Positions 5,478 through 9,258 of a DNA stretch of 9,258 bases are shown one piece after another. The position numbers and the translations under genes were made by a program. Every line of letters begins with the position of its first letter. The first letter of the stretch is position 1. The notes below the pieces were generated by a model. The model made no database searches and was not told the origin of the DNA. It saw only the letters and a program-made list of their open reading frames with translations. Source of the stretch: Alphaproteobacteria bacterium UBA7691 (GTDB lineage Bacteria > Pseudomonadota > Alphaproteobacteria > Ferrovibrionales > Ferrovibrionaceae); contig DLGP01000003.1 of NCBI GenBank assembly GCA_002482765.1, positions 18,409 to 27,666 on the forward strand, given 5' to 3'.

Positions 5478-5930
5478 TCAATCACTTTCGAATTGTTGCC
5501 GCGCCGCCAGCCGCAGGGTGCGCAGCAATTCCTCAGCATGGGCGGCCAGAGGACGCGGATCAAGCCGGAACAGCGCCCGCACCGCCTCCAGCTCCAGTTG
5601 CAGCAGGTCCATATGCACCGGATTGAGCAATTCCGCCCGGCGCAGGCTGGCGCCGAGCAGGCCGAGCGCCTCGGCGGCATGGCTCAGGCCCAGCCGCAAA
5701 CAGCCATCCTTAAGGTCGCGCGCCACCCGTTCGGCATCGCCCAGGATCAGCACCGCTTCCAATGGCACCGAGCGGGCTTGATCAAAGCGGCGACGCAAAT
5801 CGTCAATCCGCGCCGACATTTCGGCCGGGTCTGGCGGCGTGGCGACGACAGCTTCTGCAACCGGATCAGCCGCAACTTGTGCAACATCCTGAGCCGCCTG
5901 CCCGCGCCGGTCGCGCTGCAAAGGGAACAT
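5478..5930 (-). CDS. Hypothetical alpha-helical protein, 150 residues
   Basis: I do not recognise this protein. From the ATG at 5928-5930 it is 150 residues. A charged N-terminus (MFPLQRDRRG) leads into an Ala/Val/Pro-rich, low-complexity acidic linker up to about residue 37. A mostly helical region follows, rich in Leu, Ala and Arg, with PAEMSARIDDLRRRFDQAR, a repeated LRR/RLD/RTLRLA pattern and a likely coiled coil near the C-terminus. No signal peptide, cysteine pair or metal motif stands out. The frame stays open to an ATG at 6044, but the extra 38 residues come from AT-rich DNA that looks non-coding, so the shorter start is preferred; TTG codons at 5936 and 5939 are other options. No good ribosome-binding site is visible. 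It is probably co-transcribed with the DUF3108 gene 43 bp downstream. Codon bias supports coding; function is unknown. Confidence 0.65.
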   Translation of the reverse strand: MFPLQRDRRGQAAQDVAQVAADPVAEAVVATPPDPAEMSARIDDLRRRFDQARSVPLEAVLILGDAERVARDLKDGCLRLGLSHAAEALGLLGASLRRAELLNPVHMDLLQLELEAVRALFRLDPRPLAAHAEELLRTLRLAARQQFESD

Positions 5931-6090
5931 GGTCAACAAAGGTCGATCTTTTTTTATGCCGGGGGAGTTCGGTCTGATTCTTAACTTCAACCTTAGGATT
6001 AGGCAACCCGGCAAAAGACAAGTCTTCGAATTAACCCGCTGCATAGCCTATTTACGCGTCACGCCCTGGCAGGCAGGCGGGGATTTCAGC

Positions 6091-6096
6091 TACAAT
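6091..6096 (+). promoter_or_regulatory. Predicted -10 element immediately before meaB
   Basis: TACAAT matches the -10 consensus at five of six positions and ends 7 bases before the meaB ATG at 6104. A start point at normal spacing would fall on or next to the ATG, implying a leaderless message. The -35 region is weak: CTGGCA at 6066-6071 has four matches but a long 19-base spacer. Confidence 0.4.
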
Positions 6097-6103
6097 TCCG
6101 GCA

Positions 6104-7123
6104 ATGTCGGCTCCCTTCCCCCTTCCCCGGCGCTCGAAAGACCCGGACGGCCTGGCCCACAGCCTGGCCCAGGCTTTGCTGGCCGGCGAACGCCGCGCCC
6201 TGGCCCGCGCCATCACGCTGATCGAATCGAGCCATCCAGACGACCAGCGCACCGCCGAGGCTTTGCTGGGCCTGATCCTGCCGGCCACCGGCAAGGCGAT
6301 CCGGCTTGGCATCAGCGGCACGCCGGGGGTGGGCAAATCCAGCTTCATCGAGCGTTTTGGCGGCTTCATCACCAACCAGGGCCTGCAAGTGGCGGTGCTG
6401 GCGATTGATCCGTCGTCTCAGCTTTCCGGCGGTTCGATCCTGGGCGACAAAACCCGCATGGAGACGCTGGCGCGTGACCCGCACGCCTTTATCCGGCCCT
6501 CGCCCTCTTCCGGCTCGCTGGGCGGCGTGGCGCGGCGCACCCGGGAGGCCATGCTGCTGGCCGAGGCGGCCGGCTTTGACGTGGTGCTGATCGAAACCGT
6601 AGGTGTGGGCCAATCCGAAACCACCGTGGCCAGCATGGTGGACATGTTCCTGCTGCTGCTGGCGCCCGGCGGCGGTGACGACCTGCAAGGCATCAAGCGC
6701 GGCATCATGGAACTGGCTGATCTGGTGATTGTGAACAAGGCCGATGGCGACCTGCTGAAACCGGCGCATCTGGCCCAGGCGGATTACCGCGCCGCCTTGC
6801 ACCTGATGCGGCCGCGCCATGCCGCCTGGCGGCCGCAGGTGCTGCTGGCTTCCGCCTTGCTCAATCAGGGTATCGATGGTGTTTGGCAGGCGATCCAGGA
6901 TTATCGCACCACACTACAGGCCGATGGCAGCCTGGCACGGCAGCGTGCCAATCAGGCACGCGGCTGGCTGCGGCGCGAATTGCAGGATGGCCTGTGGGAC
7001 TGGCTGCGCGGCGATGCCGCCGTGGCCGCCGCCCTGCCGGCGCTGGAAACTGATGTGGGTGAGGGCCGCCTGACCCCGGCGGCGGCGGCCCGCCGCCTGC
7101 TCGGCTTGTTGCGCCGGCCATGA
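6104..7123 (+). CDS. meaB: MeaB/ArgK-family GTPase (B12-mutase chaperone type)
   Basis: MeaB-type G3E GTPases gate cobalamin delivery to, and protect, methylmalonyl-CoA mutase and related acyl-CoA mutases in the cytoplasm. The 339-residue product has the family motifs in order: P-loop GTPGVGKSS (72-80), IDPSSQLSGGSILGDKTRM (101-119), RPSPSSGSLGGVA (131-143), ETVGVGQSE (164-172), LAPGGGDDLQGIKRG (186-200) and the guanine-specificity motif NKAD (211-214). A helical C-terminal region follows, probably for dimerisation. Length and motifs are those of a complete enzyme. IDPSSQLSGG replaces the commoner VDPSSPxTGG. No mutase gene is in the window. The ATG at 6104 has no Shine-Dalgarno site but a -10-like box lies 7 bases upstream, so the message may be leaderless. 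The stop overlaps the ATG of the next gene (ATGA). Confidence 0.92.
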   Translation: MSAPFPLPRRSKDPDGLAHSLAQALLAGERRALARAITLIESSHPDDQRTAEALLGLILPATGKAIRLGISGTPGVGKSSFIERFGGFITNQGLQVAVLAIDPSSQLSGGSILGDKTRMETLARDPHAFIRPSPSSGSLGGVARRTREAMLLAEAAGFDVVLIETVGVGQSETTVASMVDMFLLLLAPGGGDDLQGIKRGIMELADLVIVNKADGDLLKPAHLAQADYRAALHLMRPRHAAWRPQVLLASALLNQGIDGVWQAIQDYRTTLQADGSLARQRANQARGWLRRELQDGLWDWLRGDAAVAAALPALETDVGEGRLTPAAAARRLLGLLRRP

Positions 7124-9039
7124 TCGAACCTTACCTGCAATTATTCATGCGCGCCGGCACGCTGGGCTTCCTGCTCTGCCTGATGCTCTGGAAACGCCAC
7201 CGCTTCGGCCAGGATATCGGCTATGCCGTGCTGGCGGCCGGGGTTGGTGTGATCGTGCTGGCCAATGCCCTGGAAGGTCTGGTGGCGCTTTATGGCCCTG
7301 CCAATAGCCGGCCGCTGCCGATCATGCTGCTTTATCCGCTTGGGGTTTTCCTGGTTGGCTATGGCATCCTGCGCTGGTCGGGCTGGCTGGAGCGGGTGCA
7401 GCGCGAAGCCGCCGAGGCCAAGACCCTCCAGGCGCAGCTTGAGGGCCAGCGGCTGCAATTGCTGGAAAGCCATCGGGTTGGCCGCCTGGGTTATTGGGTG
7501 GCCGATCCGGAAATCGGCAGCATCACCTGGTCGGGCATCATGGCCGATACGCTGGGCCTTGACCCGGCGCGCCGGATGCTGTTCCGCGAAGCCGAGGCTT
7601 TGCTGCATCCGGAAGACACAGCCCTGGTGCAGGACGCCCTGCGCCAGACCTATCGCAACGGCCCGCGCTTCGATTTGCAGGTGCGGCTGCGGGATCAGGC
7701 CGGCGATTTTCACTGGTTTGCCCTGGCTGGGGTGCCGCAGCGCGATGCCGAGGGTAAACGCTGGCTGTTCGGCGTGGTGCAGGATATTGACGCGGCAAAA
7801 CGCGCCGAACTGGAACGCGCCGGCCTGTCGACTTTGCTGCAAGGCGTGATCGATGCGATTCCCTGCATGATCGTGGTGAAGGATGCCGAGCTGCGCTACC
7901 TGTTCGCCAATGCCTATGCGCGCCGCCTGTTCCTGCCCGATGGCCATGCCGGCAGCAGCCTGATCGGCACACGCTATGCCGATATCGCGCCATCCGATCT
8001 GGCGCTGCTGACCGAGCAGGAAGACCGCGCCGTGCTGGCCGGGCGGGCGATGCCGTTCACCGAGGTGCGGCGGCGCTATCGTAGCGATGGCGCCGAGCGC
8101 TGGTGGATGGCCAAGGTGGCCTTGCGCAGCAAACCGGATGGCGCGCCGGATCATCTGCTCACCGTGGCGCTGGATATCAGCGCCTTGAAACAGGCCGAGG
8201 AAACCGCGCGCCAGGCGCAGCGCGAAGTGGAATACCAGGCCGCGCAATTGCAGGAACTGGCCGAACAATACCGCCTGGAATGTGAGCGTGCGGTGGAGGC
8301 CAGCCGGGCCAAATCCGATTTCCTGGCTTCCATGAGCCATGAATTGCGCACGCCGCTGAATGCCGTGATCGGCTTTGCCGAGATCATGACCAGCCAGCTT
8401 TTTGGCCCGCTGGCGCCAAAATACCAGGAATGCAGCGAGGATATCCTGGCCAGTGGCCGGCATCTGCTCAGCCTGATCAACGACATCCTGGATATGGCGC
8501 GCATCGAAGCCGGCCGCTATGAGCTGGATATCCGCGCCGCCGATGCCATTTCGGTGCTGGAAGCCAGCCTGCGGCTGGTGAAATTGCGGGCGCAGCATCG
8601 CGGCGTGAATCTGGAATACGACATCGCCGAGGATCTGGGGGATGTGGTGGTGGATGCCCAGGCGCTGAAGCAGATTGCCATCAACCTGCTGACCAATGCG
8701 GTGAAATTCACCCAGAGCGGCGGCGATGTGCGGCTGGCGGCGCTGCGCGATGGCGAAGGCCTGAAACTATCGGTGAGCGATACCGGCATCGGCATCAAGA
8801 CCGAGCATCAGAAGAAGATTTTTGAACCCTTCTGGCAGGCCGAAGGGCCGCTGGCACGGCGCCATGAAGGCAGCGGCCTGGGCCTGGCCATCACGCGGCA
8901 ATTGGTGGAATTGCACCATGGCCGCATCGAAGTGCGTTCGATCCCGGAACGCGGCACCAATGTCACCGTCTGGCTCTACCCGGCGCCCCGGGCCGTAGAT
9001 TTATCGGCAGCGACATTGCTCCCGCCGATACAGGACTGA
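7120..9039 (+). CDS. Membrane PAS-domain sensor histidine kinase
   Basis: This is an inner-membrane sensor kinase of 639 residues that would autophosphorylate and pass phosphate to an unidentified response regulator. The N-terminus has three likely membrane segments (about 11-24, 33-57, 66-85), followed by a coiled coil (90-118). Two PAS-like domains follow: one at about 120-233, with HPEDTALVQDAL and a PAC-type GVVQDIDAAKRAELE end, and one at about 240-367, ending in VALDISALKQAEE. The HisKA domain has phospho-acceptor His407 in SMSHELRTPLNAVIGFAE. The ATPase domain has the N-box NLLTNAVKFT (532-541), G1 DTGIGI (564-569), F-box FEPFWQ (578-583) and G2 GSGLGL (594-599). All catalytic motifs are intact. 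There is no receiver domain, so it is not a hybrid kinase. The ATG overlaps the meaB stop by 4 bp, indicating coupling. The ligand is unknown. Confidence 0.93.
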   Translation: MIEPYLQLFMRAGTLGFLLCLMLWKRHRFGQDIGYAVLAAGVGVIVLANALEGLVALYGPANSRPLPIMLLYPLGVFLVGYGILRWSGWLERVQREAAEAKTLQAQLEGQRLQLLESHRVGRLGYWVADPEIGSITWSGIMADTLGLDPARRMLFREAEALLHPEDTALVQDALRQTYRNGPRFDLQVRLRDQAGDFHWFALAGVPQRDAEGKRWLFGVVQDIDAAKRAELERAGLSTLLQGVIDAIPCMIVVKDAELRYLFANAYARRLFLPDGHAGSSLIGTRYADIAPSDLALLTEQEDRAVLAGRAMPFTEVRRRYRSDGAERWWMAKVALRSKPDGAPDHLLTVALDISALKQAEETARQAQREVEYQAAQLQELAEQYRLECERAVEASRAKSDFLASMSHELRTPLNAVIGFAEIMTSQLFGPLAPKYQECSEDILASGRHLLSLINDILDMARIEAGRYELDIRAADAISVLEASLRLVKLRAQHRGVNLEYDIAEDLGDVVVDAQALKQIAINLLTNAVKFTQSGGDVRLAALRDGEGLKLSVSDTGIGIKTEHQKKIFEPFWQAEGPLARRHEGSGLGLAITRQLVELHHGRIEVRSIPERGTNVTVWLYPAPRAVDLSAATLLPPIQD

Positions 9040-9042
9040 CAA

Positions 9043-9071
9043 AAAAGGGGGCGCCACCGGCACCCCCTTTT
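9043..9071. terminator. Bidirectional intrinsic terminator between the kinase and rho
   Basis: AAAAGGGGG (9043-9051) pairs with CCCCCTTTT (9063-9071). After one C/A mismatch, an inner GCC/GGC pair closes a three-base ACC loop. The T run on one strand and A run on the other make it work in both directions. It starts 3 bases after the kinase stop and lies 19 bases beyond the rho stop, so it serves both convergent genes. Confidence 0.88.
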
Positions 9072-9090
9072 GACATTTCTGCGCCTGAAA

Positions 9091-9258
9091 TCAGGTATTC
9101 ATCGAATCGAAGAAATCGGCGTTGGTCTTGGAATGCTTGAGCTTGTCGAGCAAGAATTCCATCGCGTCCTGGCCACCCATCGGCATCAGGATGCGGCGCA
9201 GCACCCACATCTTGGCCAGGATGCCCTTGTCGACCAGCAGCTCTTCCTTGCGGGTGCC
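9091..9258 (-). CDS. rho: Transcription termination factor Rho, C-terminal part only
   Basis: Rho is the hexameric RNA helicase that ends transcription at Rho-dependent sites. Only the last 55 codons and the stop are present; the gene enters from the right edge. The translation starts GTRKEELLVDKGILAKMWVL and continues with RRILMPMGGQDAMEFLLDKL and TNADFFDSMNT. This is the highly conserved Rho C-terminus, with the GTRKEELL segment and the terminal FFDSMN. It ends at TGA (9091-9093) and converges with the kinase gene on the shared terminator. Identification is firm although the ATPase and RNA-binding parts lie outside the window. Confidence 0.95.
   Translation of the reverse strand, partial: GTRKEELLVDKGILAKMWVLRRILMPMGGQDAMEFLLDKLKHSKTNADFFDSMNT

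Noticed and set aside
4598..5626. Plus-strand open frame of 342 codons
   Set aside because: It is a shadow of the DUF3108 gene and runs into the next gene. The minus-strand frame has a signal peptide and conserved segments; this one has none.
5931..6044. 38-residue N-terminal extension of the 150-residue hypothetical protein
   Set aside because: The DNA is AT-rich, contains an A7 run on that strand, and encodes residues unlike the rest of the protein; it looks like an intergenic promoter region.
7141..8598. Minus-strand open frame of 485 codons opposite the histidine kinase
   Set aside because: The kinase frame has every catalytic motif; the antisense translation is His-, Gln- and Ala-rich without recognisable domains.
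1..9258. CRISPR array, insertion sequence, tRNA or rRNA gene
   Set aside because: No regularly spaced repeats, transposase motifs with terminal repeats, cloverleaf-like segments or rRNA-like sequence were seen on either strand.

Overview
The window looks like the chromosome of a GC-rich alphaproteobacterium, probably in or near the Rhodospirillales. This is inferred from the high GC content, the gene order ffh-rpsP-(x)-rimM-trmD, the Ala/Lys-rich tail on ribosomal protein bS16, and the neighbouring meaB and rho. No sequence search was run, so the taxonomic call is tentative. Both edges cut through genes: trmD on the left and rho on the right, both on the minus strand.

Left third (1-3471, all minus strand). 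This is the translation and protein-targeting cluster, transcribed right to left: ffh (SRP54 GTPase), rpsP (bS16), then two unrecognised genes (61 and 195 codons, both with TTG starts and good Shine-Dalgarno sites), then rimM (30S maturation) and the start of trmD (tRNA m1G37 methyltransferase). In most proteobacteria rpsP and rimM are adjacent. Here about 950 bp of visibly less GC-rich DNA separates them, and a 13-bp perfect hairpin lies just after rpsP. The 195-residue gene overlaps rimM by 4 bp and rimM overlaps trmD by 4 bp, so the unknown protein is translationally tied to ribosome and tRNA maturation genes.

Middle (3472-4549). A back-to-back promoter pair separates ffh from a plus-strand toxin-antitoxin operon: an Xre/MbcA/ParS-type antitoxin followed, with a 4-bp overlap, by a RES-domain toxin. 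Two identical 10-bp palindromic sites flank the -10 element of the toxin-antitoxin promoter and are the likely autoregulatory operator.

Next (4559-5930, minus strand) come an unrecognised 150-residue alpha-helical protein and a secreted DUF3108-family protein, probably one transcript. They converge on the toxin gene with a gap of only 9 bp.

Right third (6104-9071, plus strand). A MeaB/ArgK-type G3E GTPase gene, apparently leaderless, overlaps by 4 bp a membrane-anchored histidine kinase with two PAS-like domains. No cognate mutase or response regulator is in the window. A strong bidirectional terminator separates the kinase from the convergent 3' end of rho.

No tRNA, rRNA, insertion sequence or CRISPR array was seen. 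The most interesting items are the unknown genes inserted between rpsP and rimM, the operator arrangement of the RES toxin-antitoxin module beside ffh, and the translational coupling of a metallochaperone GTPase to a sensor kinase.
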